Shown here piece after piece: positions 1-5,834 of a DNA stretch of 6,927 bases. The translations under genes were made by a program, and so were the position numbers. The stretch is from assembly GCA_946479255.1 (NCBI GenBank), contig CAMLFK010000260.1, forward strand, positions 1 to 6,927, given 5' to 3'. The notes beneath the pieces were generated by a model. The model made no database searches. It had not been told where the DNA came from and was given only the letters and a program-made list of their open reading frames with translations. The first letter of the stretch is position 1; every line of letters starts with the position of its first letter. The DNA comes from an uncultured Oxalobacteraceae bacterium. GTDB lineage: Bacteria > Pseudomonadota > Gammaproteobacteria > Burkholderiales > Burkholderiaceae.

Positions 1-858
1 ATCGCGCTCGACAACGCCAGCGCCTACCGCCAGGTGGCCGCCACGCTCAAGACGCTCAGCGCAACCCAGGCGCAGCTACTGGAAAAGAACCTGGAACTCG
101 AAGGCGCCTACAAGGCACTGGAAGACGTCAGCCTGACCGACCAGCTGACCGGACTGCGCAACCGCCGCTTCTTCCTGCAGCACGTCGATGCCGATGTGGG
201 ATTAAGCCTGCGCCGCTACGACGATCCGCTGCGGGCCGGCGTGCAGGAGCGCGACAGTTCACCGGGGCGCGACCTGGTGTTCTTCATGGTCGACCTGGAC
301 CATTTCAAGGAAGTCAACGACGTGCACGGCCACGCGGCCGGCGACGCCGTGCTGGTGCAGATGCAGGAGCGCCTGCGCGAAGTGTTCCGCGAGTCCGACT
401 ACCTGATCCGCTGGGGCGGCGAGGAATTCCTGGTGCTGGCGCGCGCCACCCATCGGGATGATGCCAAGGTGGTGGCCGAACGGATCCGCGCGGCGGTGGC
501 CAACCGCGCCTTCGTGCTGCCCGACGGGAGCAGCTTGTCCAAAACCTGCTCGATCGGCTTTGCCTGCTTCCCGTTCGTTCCGGCCCAGCCACGCCTGCTG
601 TCGTGGTCCGAAGTGGTGGAGTTGGCCGACCAGGGCCTGTACCTGGTCAAGCGTTCGGGGCGCAATGCCTGGGCCGGTATCTACAGCACCGCCCAGACCC
701 ATTACGAAGAACTTTTCCCGCGCCTGATTCACCATCTCGACCAGGCCTTGATCGATGGCGAGGCAAGGCTGGTGACGAACCTGGAGCATGTGCAGGTGAC
801 GGCCGGCGCCAAGACGCGCCGGCTGGTGCTCGAAAGCGACAAGGTCAAGAAGCTCTAG
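1..858 (+). CDS. Diguanylate cyclase (GGDEF domain), 5'-truncated by the window edge
   Basis: This is the C-terminal 285 residues of a larger protein; frame 1 is open from the first base, so the real start lies upstream and the in-frame GTG at 34 is not a credible start. The first residues (IALDNASAYRQV) look like the closing helix of a GAF or similar sensor domain, followed by a predicted coiled-coil linker (about nt 34-130). The GGDEF domain begins at LTDQLTGLRNRR (nt 133-168). It has the metal-binding aspartate in MVDLDHF (codon 292-294), an active-site GGEEF (nt 415-429) and, five residues before it, RESD (nt 388-399), which fits the RxxD inhibitory c-di-GMP site. It should therefore condense two GTP into c-di-GMP and be product-inhibited. 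The segment before the metal aspartate is longer than in typical GGDEF domains, and about 56 residues follow the domain with no recognisable fold. Its stop (856-858) overlaps the stop of the convergent PaiB-type gene. The domain call is near certain; the upstream sensor is inferred. Confidence 0.95.
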   Translation: MALDNASAYRQVAATLKTLSATQAQLLEKNLELEGAYKALEDVSLTDQLTGLRNRRFFLQHVDADVGLSLRRYDDPLRAGVQERDSSPGRDLVFFMVDLDHFKEVNDVHGHAAGDAVLVQMQERLREVFRESDYLIRWGGEEFLVLARATHRDDAKVVAERIRAAVANRAFVLPDGSSLSKTCSIGFACFPFVPAQPRLLSWSEVVELADQGLYLVKRSGRNAWAGIYSTAQTHYEELFPRLIHHLDQALIDGEARLVTNLEHVQVTAGAKTRRLVLESDKVKKL

Positions 859-1472
859 AGGCTGCTATGAAGGTCCGCCAGCACCAGGCCGGCAATCGCC
901 GGCACATCCTCGGCAATCGCCCGGCGCGTACCAAGCGATTTATTCTGGCTCATCTTGCGCATTCCCTCGATGCGCGCGATCGGAATCTCGATCCCCACCA
1001 GGTGCCCCAGCAGCTTGTCGATGAACTCCCTTGGCGCGTCTTGCACTGACCATGGCATGGCGCGCCCGCCCTCGAAATGGTTCGTCATGCGGTTCAGCAG
1101 CGCCAACATCCACGCGGCGTCATCGATCACCTTCAGCGTTCCATGCGCATGCACCACGGCGTAGTCATACGTCGGCACCACTTTGCCGTGCAGCGGCTTT
1201 TCTTCATACAGCGAGGGCGACACATAGCCCGACGGGCCGTTGAACACCACCAGCATCGGCTGGCCGTCCTGGCGCAGCAGGGGATTCGGGCGGCCCAGGT
1301 GGGCACGCAGCACGCCATGCGGCGAGTCAAGTGTCGGGGCGCCGATCTCGAACGGAACGTGGTAGGCGGCCAAGCCGTCGCCACTGGTGAACACCGTGGC
1401 GAGCGGATGGGCGTTCATCAGCGCCGTCATCGCCTCGGCACAGGTCTCTACATAGCCAGTCATCTTGTACAT
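855..1472 (-). CDS. PaiB-type FMN-binding protein (putative negative transcriptional regulator)
   Basis: A 205-residue protein close in length to B. subtilis PaiB (about 207 aa), with a flavin-binding split-barrel fold related to pyridoxamine-phosphate oxidase. Family hallmarks are GPSGYVSPSLY (residues 79-89), KVVPTYDYAVVHAHG (97-111) and, near the C terminus, RKMSQNK (172-178). PaiB is described in B. subtilis as a repressor of sporulation and protease genes, but the family has no classical DNA-binding domain and many members may be flavin- or heme-binding enzymes; the role here is unknown. The start at 1472 is favoured because family members typically begin MY, and because an AAGGGAG-type ribosome-binding site lies inside the end of the upstream OsmC gene, 5 bases before the ATG. 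The ATG directly follows the OsmC stop (TAG-ATG, no gap), so the two genes are almost certainly cotranscribed and translationally coupled. The stop lies in the same CTAG as the convergent cyclase stop. I see no hairpin terminator at the 3' end. Confidence 0.9.
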   Translation of the reverse strand: MYKMTGYVETCAEAMTALMNAHPLATVFTSGDGLAAYHVPFEIGAPTLDSPHGVLRAHLGRPNPLLRQDGQPMLVVFNGPSGYVSPSLYEEKPLHGKVVPTYDYAVVHAHGTLKVIDDAAWMLALLNRMTNHFEGGRAMPWSVQDAPREFIDKLLGHLVGIEIPIARIEGMRKMSQNKSLGTRRAIAEDVPAIAGLVLADLHSSL

Positions 1473-1937
1473 CTACGCTCCCTTTTCAATAACAACGTCG
1501 GCCTTGATCGAATTGGCGATATAGCACTCTCCGTGCGCCTCGTGGTGGATGGCGTCGAGTTCCGCCTCGTCCGGCCGGCGCTCGCCGGAGAACGCTACCT
1601 TCGGCCGCAAGGTGATCAGGGTCATGGCCTTCTTGCCCTCGGCATTGGTGTCGAGGATGCCGCTGGCCTCGTCGACATAGGTATCGACCAGAAGCCCGCG
1701 GCGGGCGGCGATCGACAGGAAGAACAGCATGTGGCAGCTCGATACCGATGCCACCAGCGCTTCTTCCGGGTCCACCGCGGCCGGGTCGGACATCGGCATA
1801 CGCACCGATAGCGGGGACGAGGAGGCCGGCACGCGCAGGCCGCCGTCGAACTGCCATGCGTGCGCGCGGCTATAGCGCTTGTCGAGAAATGGCTGGTCTT
1901 GGCGCTGCCAGCTCACCTGTGCGGTATAGGTCTGCAT
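1473..1937 (-). CDS. OsmC/Ohr-family peroxiredoxin-like protein
   Basis: A 154-residue cytosolic protein of the OsmC family (E. coli OsmC is about 143 aa). These proteins reduce organic hydroperoxides with a pair of cysteines. Both are present: C68 in VSSCHMLFF on the central helix, and C138 in HGECYIANS near the C terminus, at the spacing expected for the family. The preceding DPEEALVAS stretch (56-64) is the typical entry to the first cysteine helix. It resembles the general OsmC branch more than dedicated Ohr, so the substrate is uncertain. The ATG at 1937 is preceded by GGAGG (1942-1946, read on the - strand) with a short 4-base spacer. It is the first gene of an operon with the PaiB-type gene and is divergent from the MocR-type regulator, which is the likely controller. 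A sigma70-like promoter is visible just upstream. Confidence 0.9.
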   Translation of the reverse strand: MQTYTAQVSWQRQDQPFLDKRYSRAHAWQFDGGLRVPASSSPLSVRMPMSDPAAVDPEEALVASVSSCHMLFFLSIAARRGLLVDTYVDEASGILDTNAEGKKAMTLITLRPKVAFSGERRPDEAELDAIHHEAHGECYIANSIKADVVIEKGA

Positions 1938-1964
1938 ACATCCTCCGTTTGGTACGAAAAGGTA

Positions 1965-1992
1965 ATTCTACGTTGCGATTTGGCTTGCTCAA
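1965..1992 (-). promoter_or_regulatory. Putative sigma70 promoter for the osmC-paiB operon
   Basis: Read on the - strand, a -35 hexamer TTGAGC (1987-1992; 4 of 6 matches) is followed after 16 bases by a -10 hexamer TAGAAT (1965-1970; 5 of 6 matches). Transcription would start near 1957-1958, leaving a leader of about 20 bases that contains the GGAGG ribosome-binding site. The surrounding DNA is clearly more AT-rich than the flanking genes. This is motif-based only. Confidence 0.55.
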
Positions 1993-2025
1993 ATATCCAA
2001 TAAGAGCGAGTATTGAAATACCAAT
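1991..2025. promoter_or_regulatory. Candidate MocR operator: imperfect direct repeat in the divergent promoter region
   Basis: Two near-identical copies are read on the + strand as AAATATCCAAT (1991-2001) and AAATACCAAT (2016-2025), differing by one inserted base, with the CCAAT parts 24 bp apart. The first copy overlaps the -35 element of the osmC promoter. The second contains ATACCA (2018-2023), the same hexamer used in the B. subtilis GabR operator, and an inverted relative, TGGTAC, sits at 1950-1955. MocR/GabR dimers commonly bind direct repeats between divergent genes, so this is a reasonable operator candidate, but short AT-rich repeats also occur by chance. Confidence 0.35.
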
Positions 2026-2040
2026 CCATCGAAACACGCC

Positions 2041-3516
2041 ATGCACGTTTCCGAAATCCTGTCCGCGCTGCCGCTCGACCGCAGCGCCGGCACGCCCTTG
2101 TTCCGCCAGCTCTACGCCGCCGTCAAGGACGCCGTCCTGCAGGGCACGCTCACGCCCGGCCTGCAACTGCCGCCAACGCGCGCGCTGTGCGAACTGCTGG
2201 GCGTCTCGCGCCAGACGGTGCTCAATGCCTACACCCAGCTGATGGCCGAGGGCTTCCTGACCGGTACGGTGGGCAAGGGCACTTTTGTGAGCGAACACCT
2301 GTCGCCCGACATGCGCATCAAGCCGAACACGCAGGCAGCTGGCCTGATGCGGCCCTTGTCGGAGCGTGGGCAAGCTTATGCGGCGGCGATGAAGAACACC
2401 CGCACTCATGGCGACGAGATCCGCGCCTTCCGGCCCAGCATGCCCGGCCTGGACCTGTTTCCCTTCGATGTGTGGAGCCGGCTGGAGGCGCGCCGCTGGC
2501 GCCGGCCTGGCCATCACCTGGGTTATTCCGACCCGGCCGGCTTCGCACCGCTGCGCGAACTCCTGTGCGTCTACCTGCGCGCGGCGCGCGCGGTCAACTG
2601 CAGCCCGGACCAGATCGTCATCACCTCCGGTTCGCAGCAAGCCTTGTACCTGCTGTCGGCCTTGCTGCTGGCCCCTGGCGACAAGGTTTGGGTCGAGTCC
2701 CCCGGCTACCCCGGGGCGGCGGCGCCGCTGACGGCCGTGGGGGCACGGGTCTGCACGGTGCCGGTGGACGCGGGCGGCATGGATGTGGCGTTTGCCGCAG
2801 CCCGGTATCCCGATGCCAGGATGGTCCTGACCACGCCCTCGCATCAGCTGCCGCTGGGCGTAACCATGAGCCTGCAGCGCCGCCTGGAGCTGCTGCGCTG
2901 GGCCGAACAGGCGCGCGCCTGGGTGATCGAGGACGACTACGACAGCGAGTTTCGCTACGGTGGCCCGCCGCTGGCGTCCCTGCAGGGGCTCGACCGCAGC
3001 GGCAGCACGGTCTATGTCGGCACCTTTTCCAAGGTGCTGTTTCCCAGCCTGCGCCTGGGCTACGTGGTGGCGCCGCCGGCCCTGGTGGAACCTTTAATGC
3101 GCGCCAAGGCGGTGGTGGACCGGCATAGCCCGCTGCCGCCGCAGATGGTGCTGGCCGACTTCATGGAGGGCGGCCACTTCAGCCGCCACATCAAGCGTGC
3201 GCGCGAAGCCTACCGCGAGCGGCGCGATGCGCTGCTGGACGGGATCGCCACGCATCTGCAGGATGAACTGATCGTCGGCCCGGTCGATGCCGGGCTGGAT
3301 TTGTGCGTGCAGTTCCGCCGCACGCGCGACGAAGCGGCGGTGGTGCGGGCGGCCGAACAGGCCGGCATCGACTTGCGCGGCCTGGCCTATTACGCCAACC
3401 CGGCCGCGATCCCCGAGTGCGCGGTGGCGCCCGGCCTGCTGCTGGGATTTGCGGCGGTGCGTCCTGAATACATCGCCAGCGGCGTGGCGAAGCTGGCCAA
3501 AGTGCTGCGGAGCTGA
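2041..3516 (+). CDS. MocR/GabR-family transcriptional regulator (GntR wHTH + PLP aminotransferase fold)
   Basis: A 491-residue protein with the standard MocR architecture (GabR is about 479 aa). A GntR-type winged helix spans roughly residues 18-83 (TPLFRQLYAAV, then LPPTRALCELLGVSRQTV, then the wing GKGTFVSE). After a linker of about 40 residues, a class I aminotransferase-like domain runs to the end. PLP-site residues are visible: GSQQA around nt 2632-2646, TPSHQLPLG, D298 and Y300 in EDDYDSEF, and the Schiff-base lysine K331 in TFSKVLFPSLRLGY; the D298/Y300/K331 spacing equals that of D279/Y281/K312 in GabR. It should bind PLP, and a PLP adduct or amine ligand, and act as a dimeric DNA-binding regulator rather than a transaminase. 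The ATG is the only start available: an in-frame stop lies at 2014-2016. There is no Shine-Dalgarno sequence before it. It is divergent from osmC-paiB, its probable target, and tag starts 14 bases after its stop. The ligand cannot be told from sequence. Confidence 0.93.
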   Translation: MHVSEILSALPLDRSAGTPLFRQLYAAVKDAVLQGTLTPGLQLPPTRALCELLGVSRQTVLNAYTQLMAEGFLTGTVGKGTFVSEHLSPDMRIKPNTQAAGLMRPLSERGQAYAAAMKNTRTHGDEIRAFRPSMPGLDLFPFDVWSRLEARRWRRPGHHLGYSDPAGFAPLRELLCVYLRAARAVNCSPDQIVITSGSQQALYLLSALLLAPGDKVWVESPGYPGAAAPLTAVGARVCTVPVDAGGMDVAFAAARYPDARMVLTTPSHQLPLGVTMSLQRRLELLRWAEQARAWVIEDDYDSEFRYGGPPLASLQGLDRSGSTVYVGTFSKVLFPSLRLGYVVAPPALVEPLMRAKAVVDRHSPLPPQMVLADFMEGGHFSRHIKRAREAYRERRDALLDGIATHLQDELIVGPVDAGLDLCVQFRRTRDEAAVVRAAEQAGIDLRGLAYYANPAAIPECAVAPGLLLGFAAVRPEYIASGVAKLAKVLRS

Positions 3517-3518
3517 CG

Positions 3519-3524
3519 TATACT
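3519..3524 (+). promoter_or_regulatory. Possible -10 box for a leaderless tag transcript
   Basis: TATACT (5 of 6 matches to TATAAT) ends 6 bases before the tag ATG, so transcription would begin at or next to the A of the start codon. There is no convincing -35 element 16-18 bases upstream and no extended -10. The absence of any Shine-Dalgarno sequence before tag is consistent with a leaderless message, but the box could be chance in the mocR-tag gap. Confidence 0.25.
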
Positions 3525-3530
3525 TCTGAT

Positions 3531-4103
3531 ATGACCAAACAACGCTGCTCATGGGCCAACCCGGCCAATCCGCGCTACCTCGATTACCACGACAAGGAGT
3601 GGGGCGTGCCCTGCCATGACGAGACGCGCCTGTTCGAGATGCTCAACCTGGAAGGCGCCCAGGCAGGCCTCTCCTGGGAGACCATCCTCAACAAGCGCGA
3701 GAGCTACCGCGCCGCCTTCGACCAATGGGACCCGGTCAAGATCGCCGCCTACGATGATGCCAAGGTGGCGTCGCTGCTGGCCGACCCGGGCATCGTGCGC
3801 AACCGCCTCAAGGTGGCCGCCGCGATCACCAATGCCAAGGCCTACCTGCGCTTGCGGGAAGAAGGCAGTTCGCTCGATGCCTACCTGTGGGCCTTCGTCG
3901 ATAACAAGCCGATCGTCAATGCGTGGACCCGCGAAACGCGGCCGGCCAGGACGGAGCTGGCGGACCGCATCTCCAAGGACCTGGCCAAACGGGGCTTCAA
4001 GTTCGTCGGCCCGACCATCGTCTACGCCTACATGCAGGGCATCGGCATGGTCGACGATCATGACGTCGATTGCTTCTGCCACAGCCGTGCCAGGCGCGCA
4101 TGA
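3531..4103 (+). CDS. tag: DNA-3-methyladenine glycosylase I
   Basis: A 190-residue homologue of E. coli Tag (187 aa), the constitutive base-excision repair enzyme that removes 3-methyladenine from alkylated DNA. It is recognisable along its full length. All four zinc-snap ligands are present: C6 (RCSWA), H20 (YHDKEWG), and H177 and C181 in the C-terminal HDVDC. The catalytic-region glutamate corresponds to E41 in LEGAQAGLSW (E38 in E. coli). It is cytoplasmic, with no signal peptide. The ATG at 3531 gives the expected N-terminal length before the first zinc cysteine, but it has no Shine-Dalgarno sequence; expression may depend on readthrough from mocR or on a leaderless promoter. Its stop codon overlaps the start of the MnmC-type gene as ATGA (4100-4103). 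The pairing with a tRNA-modification gene has no obvious functional logic beyond both being nucleic-acid maintenance enzymes. Confidence 0.97.
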   Translation: MTKQRCSWANPANPRYLDYHDKEWGVPCHDETRLFEMLNLEGAQAGLSWETILNKRESYRAAFDQWDPVKIAAYDDAKVASLLADPGIVRNRLKVAAAITNAKAYLRLREEGSSLDAYLWAFVDNKPIVNAWTRETRPARTELADRISKDLAKRGFKFVGPTIVYAYMQGIGMVDDHDVDCFCHSRARRA

Positions 4104-5749
4104 TCTGGCAGGAACATTGGGCCGGCCGCGACAGCTTCGTCATCTTCGATGCACGCTTTGATGCCGCGGCCTTCGACGCCACCCTGAAAGCCTGGCGCAA
4201 GGACCCGCGCCGGTGCGCGCGCCTGCACTACATCGCGCTGGACCCCAAGGCCGCATTGCCGGGCTTTCGCCGTGTGCCCGGGTTTGGCGAATCAGTGACC
4301 TTGGACCTGCTGGGCGCGCCCATCGACGCCGCGCTGGCGCAGCTGCGCGCGCGGATCGACGCGGCCTGGCTGCATGGCCTGGCGGACGCCGGCACCAATT
4401 TCCCCCGCGCGCTGGGGCGCCTGGCCGCTCCAGGCATGCGCATTGCCTGCGAGGGCCTGTCCGCGGCCCAGCTGCGCTCACTCGAGGCGGCCAGCTTCAG
4501 CCTGGCGGCGCAGGGCGCACGGGGCGAGTACACCAGCCGCCGGCCATTCATGCCGCCGGCAGCGGAACGCGAGCGGCGCGCGGTGGTGATCGGCGCCGGC
4601 CTGGCCGGCAGCGCCGCCTGCCAGCGCCTGGTGGCGCGCGGCTGGCAGGTGACCTTGGTGGAGCGTCATGCCCATCCGGCCGGGGAAGCTTCCGGCAACC
4701 TGGCCGGGATCGTCATGCCGCTGCTCTCGCGCGACGACAACGTCATGACGCGCCTGTCGCGCGCAGCCTTCCTGTACGCCCATGCTTATTGGGATGCGCT
4801 GGGCGGGATCGGGCGCGGCGGGGTGATCGCGGGCGAACGCTGCGGCGTGCTGCAGCTGGCGCGCGACGCCGGCCACGCCGAGGTGCAGCGGGCGATTGCG
4901 GCCGAACAGCATCTGCCGGACTGGTTCGCCGAATGGCAGGGCAGCGCGCAGGCTTCCGAACGCCTGGGCGCGCCGGCACCGCACGGCGCCTGGTGGTTTC
5001 CGCAAGGCGGCTGGGTGCGCCCATCGTCCGCCTGCGGCGCCATGCTGACCGCCTGCGGCGAAGCGCTGGTGCGGCGCTTCGGCAGCGGCAGCGTGATGCT
5101 CGAGCGTACCAGCGCCGGCTGGGCGGTACGCGGCGCGGCGGGGCAGGTGGTGGCGGAGGCGCCGGTGGTGATCCTGGCCGGCGGCGCATCGGCGCGGGCG
5201 CTGCCGCAGGCCGCTTCGCTGCCATTGGCGCCGGTGCGCGGCCAGGTCACGCACCTGCAGGCGGGCAGTGTGACGGCACGCCCATTCGTGCTGTGCCGCG
5301 AAGCCTACCTGACCCCGGCGGTGCGCGGCTGGCACAGCACCGGCGCCACCTACGACGACGATGAAGGGCGCGAGCTGCGCGCATCGAGCCAGCAGGCCAA
5401 CCTGGACAAGCTGCGCGCCATGCTGAACGATCCGCACGCGGCGCAGGGCGCGCCGCTGGCCGGCCGGGTGGGCTTTCGCTCGGTGGCGCCGGACCGCCTG
5501 CCGCTGGTGGGCGCGCTGCCCGACCCGGATGCCGGCACGCGCCTTGAACGCCTGCGCGAAGTGCCGCGCCATCCCGGCCTGTATGGGCTGCTCGGCTATG
5601 CCTCGCGCGGGCTGGCGTGGGCGCCGCTGGCGGCCGAACTGCTGGCCGCGCAGCTGGACGGCTCGCCCCTGCCGCTCGAGGCTGAACTGGTCGACGCGCT
5701 CGACCCGGCCCGCTTCCTGCTGCGTGAGCGGCGGCGCAACACCGTGTAA
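4100..5749 (+). CDS. mnmC: MnmC-type FAD-dependent tRNA cmnm5(s2)U34 oxidoreductase with a degenerate methyltransferase domain
   Basis: A 549-residue protein. I place the start at ATG 4100, overlapping the tag stop; the longer reading from a TTG at 4070 adds only ten residues encoded inside tag. The FAD half is complete: the dinucleotide-binding motif GAGLAGSA (G165, G167, G170) with E188 ending the second strand, then ASGNLAGIVMPLLSRDDN, then C-terminal GRVGFRSVAPDRLPLVG, GYASRGLAWAPLAAELLAAQ and ALDPARFLLR. This is the MnmC signature: the enzyme removes the carboxymethyl group from cmnm5(s2)U34 in tRNA anticodons to give nm5(s2)U. E. coli MnmC (668 aa) then methylates this with its N-terminal SAM domain. 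Here that half is only about 160 residues and is eroded: the usual GFGxG loop reads RFDAA (19-23), and the usual DAxxLDGF reads DAAWLHGL (87-94). About 60 N-terminal residues and an internal segment are also absent. Alignable remnants (FVIFDARF, LKAWRKDP, LHYIALDP, GTNFPRALGRLAAPG) show shared ancestry. Loss of methylation is inferred. Confidence 0.88.
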   Translation: MIWQEHWAGRDSFVIFDARFDAAAFDATLKAWRKDPRRCARLHYIALDPKAALPGFRRVPGFGESVTLDLLGAPIDAALAQLRARIDAAWLHGLADAGTNFPRALGRLAAPGMRIACEGLSAAQLRSLEAASFSLAAQGARGEYTSRRPFMPPAAERERRAVVIGAGLAGSAACQRLVARGWQVTLVERHAHPAGEASGNLAGIVMPLLSRDDNVMTRLSRAAFLYAHAYWDALGGIGRGGVIAGERCGVLQLARDAGHAEVQRAIAAEQHLPDWFAEWQGSAQASERLGAPAPHGAWWFPQGGWVRPSSACGAMLTACGEALVRRFGSGSVMLERTSAGWAVRGAAGQVVAEAPVVILAGGASARALPQAASLPLAPVRGQVTHLQAGSVTARPFVLCREAYLTPAVRGWHSTGATYDDDEGRELRASSQQANLDKLRAMLNDPHAAQGAPLAGRVGFRSVAPDRLPLVGALPDPDAGTRLERLREVPRHPGLYGLLGYASRGLAWAPLAAELLAAQLDGSPLPLEAELVDALDPARFLLRERRRNTV

Positions 5750-5780
5750 TCTATCAGGAGACGCCGACTTGATATCGGAG

Positions 5781-5786
5781 TATAAT
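5781..5786 (+). promoter_or_regulatory. Putative -10 box upstream of the kinase/receiver operon
   Basis: An exact TATAAT lies 48 bases before the kinase ATG in the 85-base gap after mnmC. No good -35 hexamer sits at the right distance (5757-5763 reads GGAGACG) and there is no TGn extension, so if it is active it may need an activator. A start near 5793 would leave a leader of about 42 bases holding the ribosome-binding site. Confidence 0.4.
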
Positions 5787-5796
5787 TGATTTGCGG

Positions 5797-5807
5797 CAAC
5801 ACTGTTG
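5797..5807. promoter_or_regulatory. Short palindrome just downstream of the putative -10 box
   Basis: CAACA-C-TGTTG is a perfect 11-base inverted repeat centred on 5802. It would lie about 5-15 bases into the transcript from the TATAAT box, a position where a repressor could block initiation. With a one-base centre it cannot fold into an RNA hairpin, so a protein-binding site is the only structural reading. Chance occurrence is quite possible. Confidence 0.2.
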
Positions 5808-5820
5808 TCAATACCGCTAC

Positions 5821-5825
5821 AGGAG
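5821..5825 (+). promoter_or_regulatory. Ribosome-binding site that fixes the kinase start
   Basis: AGGAG with a 9-base spacer to ATG 5835. It supports that ATG over the upstream in-frame TTG at 5805, which lies before this site and has no ribosome-binding site of its own. Confidence 0.75.
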
Positions 5826-5834
5826 AAGCTTACG

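Noticed and set aside
1077..1811. 244-codon + strand frame opposite osmC-paiB
   Set aside because: It lies antisense to two well-supported family proteins, is His/Arg/Gly-rich and has no domain.
1870..2844. Antisense frame of 324 codons across the divergent promoter region and the start of the MocR gene
   Set aside because: It would run through the osmC start, the intergenic promoter and the MocR winged helix; the translation has no family resemblance.
2013..3128. 371-codon + strand frame overlapping the MocR gene
   Set aside because: A frame-shifted shadow of a full-length MocR protein; it starts at a TTG in the AT-rich gap and has Arg/Gly/Pro-rich low-complexity content.
4070..4099. Longer MnmC start at TTG 4070
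   Set aside because: It adds ten residues from within tag, has no ribosome-binding site, and the ATG at 4100 in an ATGA overlap is the more usual arrangement.
5764..5778. CCGA...TCGG hairpin after mnmC as a terminator
   Set aside because: Only a 4-bp stem with a 7-base loop and no following T run, so it cannot be an intrinsic terminator.
5756..5789. Possible leader peptide: AGGAG followed by TTG and six codons (LISEYN) before the kinase gene
   Set aside because: The start is a rare TTG, the peptide is very short and overlaps the TATAAT box, and there is no attenuator hairpin downstream.
5805..5834. Longer kinase start at TTG 5805
   Set aside because: It lies upstream of the clear AGGAG at 5821-5825, which is correctly placed only for ATG 5835.
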